This document shows positions 1-7,780 of a stretch of 13,733 nt of DNA, one piece after another. Below the pieces are notes generated by a model, which had not been told where the DNA came from, made no database searches, and worked only from the letters and a program-made list of their open reading frames with translations. The position numbers and the translations under genes are program-made. The first letter of the stretch is position 1. Each line of letters starts with the position of its first letter. The stretch comes from CAYNST01 sp964641175 (lineage in GTDB: Bacteria; Pseudomonadota; Gammaproteobacteria; Pseudomonadales; Cellvibrionaceae): NCBI GenBank assembly GCA_964641175.1, contig CAZXLJ010000087.1, positions 1 to 13,733 on the forward strand, read 5' to 3'.

Positions 1-2906
1 TAATCCCGCAGCGCCTCGGCGGTATGGGTCTGAAATTCTTCGAGGAAACGGGTCGGGGTACCTTCTGCGAGAATCTCGCCGCCGGCATCCCCGCCTTCCG
101 GGCCCATATCGATAATCCAGTCCGCACCGAGGATCACATCCAGATTGTGCTCGATCACCAGCAGCGAGTGCCCCGCCGCCAGCAACTGGCGAAACGCGCC
201 CATCAGGGTGGCGATGTCGGCAAAGTGCAGGCCGGTGGTGGGTTCGTCGAACAGGAACAGGAGGTGTTCATCGGCCTTCGCCGTGGTTTTGGCAAGGTGG
301 CCTGCGAGTTTCAGGCGCTGGGCTTCGCCGCCACTGAGCGTCGGCACGGCCTGCCCCAGTTGCACGTAATCAAGCCCCACATCCGCCAGTGGCTGTAAGC
401 TGCGCTGCACTTCCGGCTGATCGCTGAACAGGCGCAACGCTTCAGCGACCGTCAGCGCCAGCACATCGGCGATGGAGAGAGCGACGGCTGCACCGTCTTC
501 GCCGCGTCGCAGCAGTTTGACTTCCAGAATCTCGTCGCGAAAACGGCGGCCATCGCAGTCGGGGCAGCGCAGATAAACGTCGCTGAGGAATTGCATTTCC
601 ACGTGCTCGAAACCGTTCCCCTGACAGGTGGGGCAGCGGCCATTGCCAGCGTTGAAGCTGAAAATGCCCGGCTTGTAGTCGCGTTCCCGAGCCAGCGGCG
701 CGGCGACAAACAGTTTGCGGATGGCGTCGAAGGCGCCCACGTAAGTGGCCGGTGTTGAGCGGGTGGTTTTGCCAATGGGGCTTTGATCCACCATGACCAC
801 CCGGTCGATCTGCTCCAGCCCCTCAATGCGGTCGTGGGCGCCAGGTGCTTCGGTCTGCTCGCCCCGGTGTTTAAGTAGCGCCGGATAGAGCACCTGCCGC
901 ATCAGCGTGGACTTGCCCGAGCCGCTCACCCCCGTCAGGCACACCAGCCGCTTGAGCGGAATCGTCACGTCCACCTGTTTCAGGTTGTGTTCGCGGGCAC
1001 CGAATATTTTCAATGCCGGCAGGTCAATTGCCGCAGCCGCGGCCTTCAGGTAACCGGAAGAGACCTCCGCCACCGCGCCGCTGACTTTCTCGGTGCCGGC
1101 CAGGTAGCGCGCCGTCAGGTTGTCTTTGCGCTTGAGCAAGGCGCGCGGCGTGCCGAAAAAGCGAATTTCACCCCCATGACGGCCCGGACCGGGGCCGATG
1201 TCGAGGATGCGGTCGGCGGCCAGGATGACCTGCGGGTCGTGTTCGACCACCAACAGCGAATTGCCGGCGTCCCGCAGGCGGTGCAGAACATTGATCAGCC
1301 GTTGAATATCCCGCGGATGCAACCCGGTACTGGGTTCATCCAGCACAAACAGGGTATTCACCAGCGAGGTGCCCAGCGCCGTGGTGAGGTTGATGCGCTG
1401 CACTTCGCCGCCGCTCAAGGTGCGCGACTGCCGGTCCAGCGTCAGGTAATCCAGCCCCACTTCAGCCAGGTAGCCCAGGCGGGCGCGGATTTCTGTGAGC
1501 AGCAGTTCGGCGGCTTCATCAATGGCGGCGGTGCCACCCTCTTCGTCCAGCTGCTGAAAAAAACTGACACAACGGGACAGGGGCAGCTGCATCACATCAT
1601 GGATGTTCAAACCCGGTAGCAGTTCGATGCGTTCGGCTGACAAGGTACTGCCCGCCGGCACAAAGCGTGCGCGCCCAGCCAGTGCCGCATCCGCCGCCGG
1701 TTTCGACCCGATCCGCCACCATAGCGAATCGGCCTTGAGCCGGGCACCACCGCAGGTCTGGCAGGGGGTATAGGCGCGATACTTGGAAAGCAGCACCCGG
1801 ATGTGCATCTTGTAGGCTTTGCTTTCGAGCCAGTCGAAAAAGCGTCGCACCCCATACCACACACCCTCGTCCCAGTGGCCATCCCCTTCCAGCACCCAGT
1901 GCCGCTGCGCGTCGGTCAGATCGCGCCAGGGGACATTGACGGGAATACCGCGCTTTTTTGCAAATTTCAGCAGCTCGTCCTGAACCTCTGAATAACTTTG
2001 AGTCTGGATGGGCTTGATGGCACCGGCCTTGAGGCTTTTGCTCGCGTCCGGCACCACCAGGTTGTAATCCACGCCGATGATGCGCCCGAAACCGCGACAA
2101 CTGTCACACGCACCCATGGGTGAATTGAAGGAAAAGCGGCTGGCGTTGGGCTCGGGATAATCAATGTCACAAGCCGGGCAGTGGTGATGACTGGAATAGC
2201 GCGCCGGCACGCCGGCCTGCGCCGTTTCATCCAGCGGATACACCAGCACGTGACCCTTGCCGAGACGCATGGCGACTTCCACCGCTTCGGTCAGACGGCT
2301 GCGATTGTCTTCGGAAAGACGCAGCCGGTCCTGCACCACTTCCACACGTTCACCCGTGCGGTTATGCATGCGGGCATAGCCCTGCTGGTTGAGCAGCTGC
2401 AGGACTTCTTCATCACTGAGAGTTTCCGGCACCTTGATGGGCATGCACACCATCAGGCGCTGCTCTGGCGACACGTCGCGAAACAGCGCCGCGACCACGC
2501 TTTGTGGCGTGTCCCGCACCACTTCCTCGCCACAGCCCCGGCAATAGAGTCTCGCGAGCCGGGCGAACAGCAGCTTCAGATAATCATTCAGTTCGGTCAT
2601 GGTGCCCACGGTCGAGCGCGAGGTGCGCACCGTGTTGCTCTGCTCAATGGCAATGGCCGGCGGTATGCCTTCGATGCGGTCCACGGCCGGCTTGTCCATC
2701 CGGTCCAGAAACTGGCGCGCATAGGCAGAGAAAGTTTCCACGTAACGGCGCTGGCCTTCGGCATAGATGGTGTCAAAGGCGAGCGTCGACTTGCCCGACC
2801 CGCTCACCCCCGTCACCACCACCAGTTCACCCAGGGGGATGTCGAGATCAAGGTTCTTGAGATTATTCTGCCGCGCGCCACGGATGATGATGGCTTCGTG
2901 AGTCAT
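1..2906 (-). CDS. uvrA: UvrA-type excinuclease ABC subunit A (3' end beyond the window edge)
   Basis: DNA-damage recognition ATPase of nucleotide excision repair; UvrA dimers find lesions and load UvrB in the cytoplasm. 968 in-frame codons are visible and the edge cuts the gene near its C-terminus (E. coli UvrA is 940 aa). Seen: Walker A GVSGSGKS at residues 33-40 and a second one with Lys665; ABC signatures LSGGE at 497-501 and 857-861; DEPSTGLH and DEPTTGLH Walker B motifs; zinc modules C243/C246-C267/C270 and C758/C761-C781/C784, plus CxxC pairs at 122/125 and 382/385. Residues about 127-240 form a UvrB-binding-type insertion, so this is not the shortened UvrA2 type lacking that domain. 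The inter-domain stretch around residues 330-390 (GVWYGVRRFFDWLES) differs from E. coli UvrA, suggesting a divergent paralogue. The ATG at 2906 precedes MTHEAIIIRGARQNNL, the usual UvrA N-terminus; no strong Shine-Dalgarno is visible. Confidence 0.95.
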   Translation of the reverse strand, partial: MTHEAIIIRGARQNNLKNLDLDIPLGELVVVTGVSGSGKSTLAFDTIYAEGQRRYVETFSAYARQFLDRMDKPAVDRIEGIPPAIAIEQSNTVRTSRSTVGTMTELNDYLKLLFARLARLYCRGCGEEVVRDTPQSVVAALFRDVSPEQRLMVCMPIKVPETLSDEEVLQLLNQQGYARMHNRTGERVEVVQDRLRLSEDNRSRLTEAVEVAMRLGKGHVLVYPLDETAQAGVPARYSSHHHCPACDIDYPEPNASRFSFNSPMGACDSCRGFGRIIGVDYNLVVPDASKSLKAGAIKPIQTQSYSEVQDELLKFAKKRGIPVNVPWRDLTDAQRHWVLEGDGHWDEGVWYGVRRFFDWLESKAYKMHIRVLLSKYRAYTPCQTCGGARLKADSLWWRIGSKPAADAALAGRARFVPAGSTLSAERIELLPGLNIHDVMQLPLSRCVSFFQQLDEEGGTAAIDEAAELLLTEIRARLGYLAEVGLDYLTLDRQSRTLSGGEVQRINLTTALGTSLVNTLFVLDEPSTGLHPRDIQRLINVLHRLRDAGNSLLVVEHDPQVILAADRILDIGPGPGRHGGEIRFFGTPRALLKRKDNLTARYLAGTEKVSGAVAEVSSGYLKAAAAAIDLPALKIFGAREHNLKQVDVTIPLKRLVCLTGVSGSGKSTLMRQVLYPALLKHRGEQTEAPGAHDRIEGLEQIDRVVMVDQSPIGKTTRSTPATYVGAFDAIRKLFVAAPLARERDYKPGIFSFNAGNGRCPTCQGNGFEHVEMQFLSDVYLRCPDCDGRRFRDEILEVKLLRRGEDGAAVALSIADVLALTVAEALRLFSDQPEVQRSLQPLADVGLDYVQLGQAVPTLSGGEAQRLKLAGHLAKTTAKADEHLLFLFDEPTTGLHFADIATLMGAFRQLLAAGHSLLVIEHNLDVILGADWIIDMGPEGGDAGGEILAEGTPTRFLEEFQTHTAEALRD

Positions 2907-2939
2907 GGGCTGGTGCGTCCGGAAATGAAAACGGAGCTC

Positions 2940-2968
2940 AATATACGGCAGATGAATTCAGTATCCAA
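2940..2968 (-). promoter_or_regulatory. Predicted sigma70 promoter of the uvrA-type gene
   Basis: Read on the minus strand, TTGGAT (2968-2963) and TATATT (2945-2940) are separated by exactly 17 bases. The -10 matches consensus at five of six positions; the -35 keeps only the leading TTG. Initiation would fall near 2933, giving a leader of about 27 bases. No LexA-type CTG-N10-CAG box was seen here, so SOS control is not indicated by sequence. Confidence 0.4.
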
Positions 2969-3005
2969 GCGCGATCTGGAGCGGGCGACTGGATATTTAC
3001 ACAGC

Positions 3006-3038
3006 TTCCCGCCCCGGCGCATCAGTGGACGGCGGGAA
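3006..3038. repeat. Inverted repeat downstream of the lipoprotein gene
   Basis: TTCCCGCC at 3006-3013 and GGCGGGAA at 3031-3038 are perfect 8-base inverted arms around a 17-base spacer. It lies between the stop of the lipoprotein gene and the start of the uvrA-type gene. No T-run follows on either strand, so an intrinsic terminator is not established; the rest of 2907-3099 shows only the promoter listed separately. Confidence 0.35.
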
Positions 3039-3099
3039 CCGGGGGACGGCCGGCTGTCGGAGAGTGTCCGTCAGCCCGGCCTTCGGAACGAACGCGATA

Positions 3100-5301
3100 T
3101 CAATCGGTATACGGCACAATCACCAGGCGGTTTTCCAGCCGGATAAATATGAAGCGGCCGTCTTGGCTCACAGAATGTACGACAGCGTAGGACGGGGCTG
3201 ATGCAAAGGGAACTGGAGCGCCTGTCTCTGTAAACCCTGAGCCGTCGCTCTGGAGCAGGTCATATTTTTTGATTTCTGACGCCGCCACATCATAGACCAC
3301 CGCCTCGGAGCCTTCCGGCAAAAATGCTGCCTGTCCTGGCAGAGTGCCCTGAAACTCAAAAGTGTCATTCGTGATGCGATAGACGTCGTTGAACGAAAAA
3401 CACATGTCTCCCGTGCGGTTGAAGACAGTGCACTGGACCTCGGGCAGGGTGGGTGTCCCGCCAGTGATGAGATTGTGAAATCCGATAAAGGGATAGCTGA
3501 CATTCAGACGCAGCAGCGCCATACGGTGCTGGAACGGCACGGCCACCACTTCCGAGTAGTTTTGCTGGTGCCCTTCCAGAGCCGCGACCGGGGTGAACTT
3601 TCCCGTCAGGTCAAGATTGCGGACCTCGTCCACAGCGATCATCGCCTTGCGATTTTCATAGAACGCGAGGGCGCGGTGGGTAAGGCTCATCTCGGGAATG
3701 GCGTGGGAGGCAACCACCTGAAAGGCGTCCAGATTGATTACGTCCATCTGGCCTCCGCCCAGCGCCACAAGATGCTGGCCATCCGGCGTCATCTCCAGCA
3801 CATCTATGGGTGTGCCATCCAGCGCCGTGAGACTGTATTCGCTCCACTCACCCTCCCGGAACCGCTTCGCAATGACGACGCCGGGCCGGTGCTGGGTGTA
3901 GGCGTTCCAGGCATAAATGCTCTGGCGCTGCTCATCGTGCACAAACTGGAACTGCTCCTCGAAATCGAATTCCACCGCGGCATAGTTGGCATGTTCCACC
4001 ACCATGATCCGGCTTTCCGTAATGGCTGATCCCAGCGGTGATTGCACATAGACCGGATAGGTGCCTGCGGCCAGCCCCGGCACGGTGATCTTGAAGCGTT
4101 CCGGCGAGACATATTCTTTCGACGCTATCTGGTTGTCCCCCACGAAAATGACCGAGGACGGAGTAAAGCCTTCGCCCACAACCACCATTTCCCGGGACTG
4201 TTCCGGATAGGCAATGTAGGGAAACACGCCCTGCACCACGGGCAGATCCAGGGTCAGGGTGACTTCGATCTGGTTATCACCTTGCACGCCTGTCTCATCG
4301 GAAATGGTAAGTATGGCGTGATGCTCACCCGGCGACAGATTGGCCACCGCATTGGTCACATGAACCACCAGCTGCCGGCTGCTCTCGGTATCACCCGAGG
4401 CCTGGGACAGGGTCAGCCAGGGCACATTGACACTGGCGACCCAGTCGAATTCGTCCACGCCGCCGGCGTTGTCGATGGTCAGGCTTTTTTGCAGATCGGC
4501 GGGGATCGCGTCCGGGTCAAGGACGAAGTGCATCGCACCGTCCGAGACCTCAATCGGGTTGTCGAGCACTTGCCAGGTGACGTTCACCACCCTGGCGTAG
4601 CCCGGGCCGCCGAGTCCCAAAGTGACGGGAACCTGATATTCACCCGCCGGCATGGCTTTGCGGATGGTGAAAGCCGCCGTGCCGGTCTCGCCGGTCCAGC
4701 CGTATTCGAGGCCCAGCCAGTGATCCTCTGGCAAGTTGGTGTTCGACCATGAGCCTACGTGCACGTTGGAAGAGACATTGACCGTCTGCGGGGCCGGCAA
4801 GGTGGTGGCGCCGGCGACGCTGGAGAAGACTACTTCAGTGCTGCTGATGTCAAAGGGCGGCGCGGTGACGGTGTAGGTTACGTCGATGGTTTTGGGGCTG
4901 CCGGTGTACTGTCGACTGCAACCGGCATCGCCACAGGCTTTTACCGTAATTTTTTCGACGTGCGTGCCCGGTCCAAGCTCGGCCGGAGATCGCGGCCACA
5001 GGTGCAGGGTGCCGGTGCCGGCGCTCTCGTTGAGGATGACATCTGCATTGCTGACCAGGCCGTTCTGCCTGAGTTCGACGATCAGATAAACATTGCCTGA
5101 CGGATTGGTGAGCGAGCCGGTTACCACTTCGGCATCGCCGGAGCCGCTCAAAAGATCGCGGTTAAAGCTCACCGCCTGACTGTTCAGCGAAAAGGTGCCG
5201 CTGAGGGGTTCGCCACCTCCGCCGCCACCGCCTCCCCCACCACTGCTGCATCCCGCAAGTATCGCAATCACAAAACTGCTCAATAACCAGGTTGTACGCA
5301 T
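3100..5301 (-). CDS. Large lipoprotein with beta-sandwich, IPT/TIG-like and beta-propeller-like regions
   Basis: A 733-residue predicted lipoprotein of unknown function. The ATG at 5301 places a type II signal peptide at the N-terminus, with lipobox L15-A-G-C18; an upstream in-frame ATG at 5343 would add 14 residues before it and is less likely. Ser at +2 after the lipidated Cys favours the outer membrane. Ten consecutive glycines (residues 21-30) form a flexible tether. Residues about 31-150 look like a beta-sandwich. Residues about 152-245 and 250-352 resemble BACON/Ig-like repeats (the second has VPWLTLSQASG, typical BACON wording). Residues about 353-435 resemble an IPT/TIG domain (VVVGEGFTPSSVIFVG). 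Residues about 440-733 have repeated short strands such as MTPDGQHLVALGGG and VSQDGRFIFIRL, as in WD40/YVTN-type propellers. This suggests surface binding, perhaps to carbohydrate or protein, but the ligand is unknown. It is divergent from the MFS gene, with a repeat element between them. Confidence 0.85.
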   Translation of the reverse strand: MRTTWLLSSFVIAILAGCSSGGGGGGGGGGEPLSGTFSLNSQAVSFNRDLLSGSGDAEVVTGSLTNPSGNVYLIVELRQNGLVSNADVILNESAGTGTLHLWPRSPAELGPGTHVEKITVKACGDAGCSRQYTGSPKTIDVTYTVTAPPFDISSTEVVFSSVAGATTLPAPQTVNVSSNVHVGSWSNTNLPEDHWLGLEYGWTGETGTAAFTIRKAMPAGEYQVPVTLGLGGPGYARVVNVTWQVLDNPIEVSDGAMHFVLDPDAIPADLQKSLTIDNAGGVDEFDWVASVNVPWLTLSQASGDTESSRQLVVHVTNAVANLSPGEHHAILTISDETGVQGDNQIEVTLTLDLPVVQGVFPYIAYPEQSREMVVVGEGFTPSSVIFVGDNQIASKEYVSPERFKITVPGLAAGTYPVYVQSPLGSAITESRIMVVEHANYAAVEFDFEEQFQFVHDEQRQSIYAWNAYTQHRPGVVIAKRFREGEWSEYSLTALDGTPIDVLEMTPDGQHLVALGGGQMDVINLDAFQVVASHAIPEMSLTHRALAFYENRKAMIAVDEVRNLDLTGKFTPVAALEGHQQNYSEVVAVPFQHRMALLRLNVSYPFIGFHNLITGGTPTLPEVQCTVFNRTGDMCFSFNDVYRITNDTFEFQGTLPGQAAFLPEGSEAVVYDVAASEIKKYDLLQSDGSGFTETGAPVPFASAPSYAVVHSVSQDGRFIFIRLENRLVIVPYTD

Positions 5302-5470
5302 TGAAGTTCTATTCCAGAATTGGCCTGTTTCACGCGCCGCCATCGCGGGCAGTGGGTTCCCGGTGAGCTGCTCCGGGCCGATTAAGCATAGGTGACGAGG
5401 CTTTACCCGCCAGTCCGTCAGTCTGAATGCCGGACGCGTATCGACGTCCCCGACCAGAAAGTGCCATAAA

Positions 5471-5540
5471 AGTCCCCCCCGCCAAGGGAGGATTCAGGGG
5501 GGGTACCCCCTCCCGGCCTCCCCCTTGGCAGGGGGAGGAG
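5471..5540. repeat. Composite GC-rich palindromic intergenic repeat (REP/BIME-like)
   Basis: A perfect hairpin CCTCCCCC-TTGGCA-GGGGGAGG occupies 5517-5538 (8-base arms, 6-base loop). To its left lies the perfect palindrome GGGGGTACCCCC (5499-5510), and left of that an imperfect inverted copy of the hairpin unit (CCCGCCAAGGGAGGA, about 5478-5492). The arrangement, two related units in opposite orientation around a central palindrome, is that of dispersed extragenic repeats. It sits between two divergent genes, so it is not placed as a terminator for either. Confidence 0.65.
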
Positions 5541-5595
5541 CTTGGTGGTCTCCTGCCAGCCATCCGACGCATTCAATTCAAGGACCGGAAAATCC

Positions 5596-6789
5596 ATGAC
5601 CGCCCTTCCCCATCAGCATCGCAACATCGCCCTGCTCGCAGGCGCCCAGGCTCTGTTTCAAACAGCGGTCGTAATCGTCGCCACCCTGTCGGGGCTGGTG
5701 GGTTATGCATTGGCCAGTGACAAAGCGCTGGCGACTTTACCGCTGGGCATGATGATAGTCTCAGCGGCGGCAATGCTGCTTCCGGCGGCGTTGTTGATGC
5801 GCCGTTACGGGCGCAGACTCGGGTTTATGGCCGGTACTTTGCTGGGCATCGCCTCCGGGGCGGTGGCGGTGGCGGCGATCTGGATGCAGAGTTTCTGGTT
5901 GTTCGTGGGCGCCAACATGCTGGTGGGGGCCTATCAGGGCTTTGCCCAGTACTACCGCTTCGCCGCCGCCGAAGCCGCCAGTGAGGACATGAAAAGCCGG
6001 GCGCTGTCCTGGGTTCTGGCCGGGGGCGTGGTGGCCGCCCTCGCCGGCCCGACCATCGCCAAGTACACCCATTTGCTGGGCCCCTGGCCTTATGCGATGT
6101 CATATCTGGCCCTGACCCTGCTGAGCCTGCTGGCGCTGCTGCTGGTGGCTGCCCTGGCATTGCCGGAGGCAGAGCCTGTGGGCACCGCAGAACTGCCGCG
6201 GCCACTGGCGATCGTCATGACTCAGGCCACCTTCCTGACCGCCGTGGCGGCATCGGCCATCGGGTCTGCCGCCATGGTCCTTGTCATGACGGCCACCCCC
6301 ATTGCCATGAAGCATGGCGGTCATGCGGATGCGGCCTCCGCCACGGTTATTCAGTGGCACATGCTGGGCATGTATATTCCGTCATTTTTTACCGGCAGCT
6401 GGATTCGGCGGTTTGGCGTGCTGCCGGTCATGGGCGCGGGCGTTGCCCTGTTCTGCGTGCATGTGGTCATCGCCCTGAATGGCACCGGATTCCTGCATTT
6501 CGTATCCGGGCTGGTGCTGGTGGGACTCGGCTGGAATCTGCTGTTTGTCGGCGGGAGCACCCTGCTGAGTCAAACCTGGCGGGCCGCTGAGCGCAGTCGT
6601 GTCCAGGCATTGCACGACCTGCTCATGCTGGTGGCCATGAGCGCTGCGTCATTTTCTGCCGGTGGTCTTCTGGAGGCCTGGGGTTGGGCGGCGGTCAACC
6701 TCGCGGTGCTGCCGCTGCTGGGGCTGGTTGCGCTGGCGATGCTGTGGCTGTGGCGACAACAGCGCGGCATGGTGCCGCGCTTCACCTGA
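5596..6789 (+). CDS. MFS transporter, 12 predicted membrane helices
   Basis: A 397-residue inner-membrane secondary transporter of the major facilitator superfamily; the substrate cannot be read from sequence. About twelve hydrophobic segments are visible, split by a longer central loop near residues 190-205 (PEAEPVGTAELPRP). The loop after helix 2 carries RRYGRRLG (residues 69-76), a version of the MFS motif A. Helix 4 continues into AYQGFAQYYRFAAAEAA, wording I associate with YajR-like or drug-efflux-like MFS proteins, but this is only an impression. The ATG at 5596 is chosen because MTALPHQHRNIALLAG begins the usual short cytoplasmic tail and AAGGA lies upstream at about 5580-5583; an in-frame ATG at 5542 would start inside the repeat-flanking DNA. 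It converges with the next gene, leaving only 18 bases between the stops. Confidence 0.9.
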   Translation: MTALPHQHRNIALLAGAQALFQTAVVIVATLSGLVGYALASDKALATLPLGMMIVSAAAMLLPAALLMRRYGRRLGFMAGTLLGIASGAVAVAAIWMQSFWLFVGANMLVGAYQGFAQYYRFAAAEAASEDMKSRALSWVLAGGVVAALAGPTIAKYTHLLGPWPYAMSYLALTLLSLLALLLVAALALPEAEPVGTAELPRPLAIVMTQATFLTAVAASAIGSAAMVLVMTATPIAMKHGGHADAASATVIQWHMLGMYIPSFFTGSWIRRFGVLPVMGAGVALFCVHVVIALNGTGFLHFVSGLVLVGLGWNLLFVGGSTLLSQTWRAAERSRVQALHDLLMLVAMSAASFSAGGLLEAWGWAAVNLAVLPLLGLVALAMLWLWRQQRGMVPRFT

Positions 6790-6807
6790 ATCCACGATAA
6801 AGGCTTG

Positions 6808-7659
6808 TCAGGGCTGGGCGCCAGCCGCCGGCAACATGATCATCCAGGCGACACCGAAGCGGTCAATCACCTGACCGTAGAGGGGCGACCAGAAGGTCGG
6901 CGCCAGTGCCATGGTGACCTTGCCACCGTCGGCCAGCACATCAAAGGCGCGATGGGCATCTTCTGCCGATTCCAGGGTCAGGGAGAGGCTGAAGCCGGAA
7001 AATTCAGCGACATCGCCACAGCCATCCGACGCATAGATTTCGGCATTCCCGAGGGTAAAGGAAGCGTGCATGATTTTCTTTTCGAATCCGGGCTGGAGCA
7101 TGTCTTCCGGCACCGGGTCAGGGGCTTCATCAAACCGCATCTTGCAGCCGATCCGGGCACCCAGGTGCGCCTGGTAGTAATCGAGGGCTTCTTCACAGCG
7201 GCCCGAGAAGAACAGATAGTTGTTGACCGCCGCCCTGCGCATCGCGAGGGTCTGGCGCATGCGGTTTTCCTCCTCGGCCACCTCACCCGTCGGGTCCAGT
7301 TCTGCAAAATCTTCCATGGTGTAAAAGCTGCGGATTTCGATATCCGATTCTTCTTCCATGGGATTGGGGCATTTTTTTACCCATTCAATGGCCTCCTCCA
7401 TGCTCTTGACGTTCCAGATCCAGTAACCGGCCAGCAATTCGTTGGTTTCAATAAACGGCCCCCGTGTGACCGTGCGGCTGTTGCCGCTGAACCGTACCCG
7501 ATAGCCTTCGCTGGTCGGTTTAAGGCCGTCCCCGGCCTCCATAATGCCAGCGGCGACCAGATCTTCGTTGAACTTGCCCATAGCCGTCAGCAACTCCGGG
7601 CTGGGCATTTTTCCGGCTTCTGAACTGGGGCTTGCTTTGACCATGACCATAACTTTCAT
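6808..7659 (-). CDS. YCII/DGPF domain fused to a PhnB-like VOC (glyoxalase-fold) domain
   Basis: A 283-residue two-domain cytoplasmic protein. Residues 1-100 are a YCII-related (DGPF) domain: the family's DGPF-E-K motif appears as RGPFIETNE (66-74), followed by LAGYWIWNVKSMEEAIEWV. Residues about 145-280 are a PhnB / 3-demethylubiquinone methyltransferase-like member of the VOC superfamily: NNYLFFSGRCEEALDYYQ, then GFSLSLTLESAEDAHRAFD and WSPLYGQVIDRFGVAWMI. An acidic linker (about 101-142) joins them. The start at 7659 has a clear GGGAGG ribosome binding site 8 bases upstream (7673-7668). Such domains are commonly encoded singly and near ECF sigma factors; none is visible here, but the assembly gap begins 21 bases upstream of the start. 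The catalytic role is unknown. The MFS gene is convergent and unrelated in direction. Confidence 0.87.
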   Translation of the reverse strand: MKVMVMVKASPSSEAGKMPSPELLTAMGKFNEDLVAAGIMEAGDGLKPTSEGYRVRFSGNSRTVTRGPFIETNELLAGYWIWNVKSMEEAIEWVKKCPNPMEEESDIEIRSFYTMEDFAELDPTGEVAEEENRMRQTLAMRRAAVNNYLFFSGRCEEALDYYQAHLGARIGCKMRFDEAPDPVPEDMLQPGFEKKIMHASFTLGNAEIYASDGCGDVAEFSGFSLSLTLESAEDAHRAFDVLADGGKVTMALAPTFWSPLYGQVIDRFGVAWMIMLPAAGAQP

Positions 7660-7680
7660 TCTTGTTGCCTCCCAAGGCTG

Positions 7681-7780
7681 NNNNNNNNNNNNNNNNNNNN
7701 NNNNNNNNNNNNNNNNNNNNNNNNNNNNNNNNNNNNNNNNNNNNNNNNNNNNNNNNNNNNNNNNNNNNNNNNNNNNNNNN
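7681..7780. other. Assembly gap of 100 N
   Basis: Exactly 100 undetermined bases, the conventional placeholder for a scaffold join of unknown size. The true distance, and any gene within it, is unknown. It hides the 3' end of the esterase gene and whatever lies upstream of the YCII-VOC ribosome binding site. Confidence 0.99.

Noticed and set aside
3006..3038. Inverted repeat considered as an intrinsic terminator of the lipoprotein gene
   Set aside because: The loop is 17 bases and no T-run follows on the minus strand, so it is listed only as an inverted repeat.
2907..3099. Search for a LexA (SOS) box upstream of the uvrA-type gene
   Set aside because: No CTG-N10-CAG match was seen in the intergenic region, so SOS regulation is not claimed.
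2181..3146. A 321-codon plus-strand frame opposite the start of the uvrA-type gene
   Set aside because: The minus strand encodes the Walker A motif and zinc module here; the plus-strand translation is a His-rich shadow with no recognisable fold.
5302..5343. Earlier ATG for the lipoprotein (14 extra residues)
   Set aside because: It would put a polar extension in front of a compact type II signal peptide; MRTTWLLSSF from 5301 fits the lipoprotein pattern.
5542..5595. Earlier ATG for the MFS transporter (18 extra residues)
   Set aside because: The extension begins directly next to the palindromic repeat and has no MFS-like features; the ATG at 5596 gives the normal short N-terminal tail.
6812..6826. 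Perfect hairpin GGCTGG-GCG-CCAGCC just beyond the MFS stop
   Set aside because: It lies inside the C-terminal codons of the convergent YCII-VOC gene and has no U-tract on the plus strand, so a terminator call is not justified.
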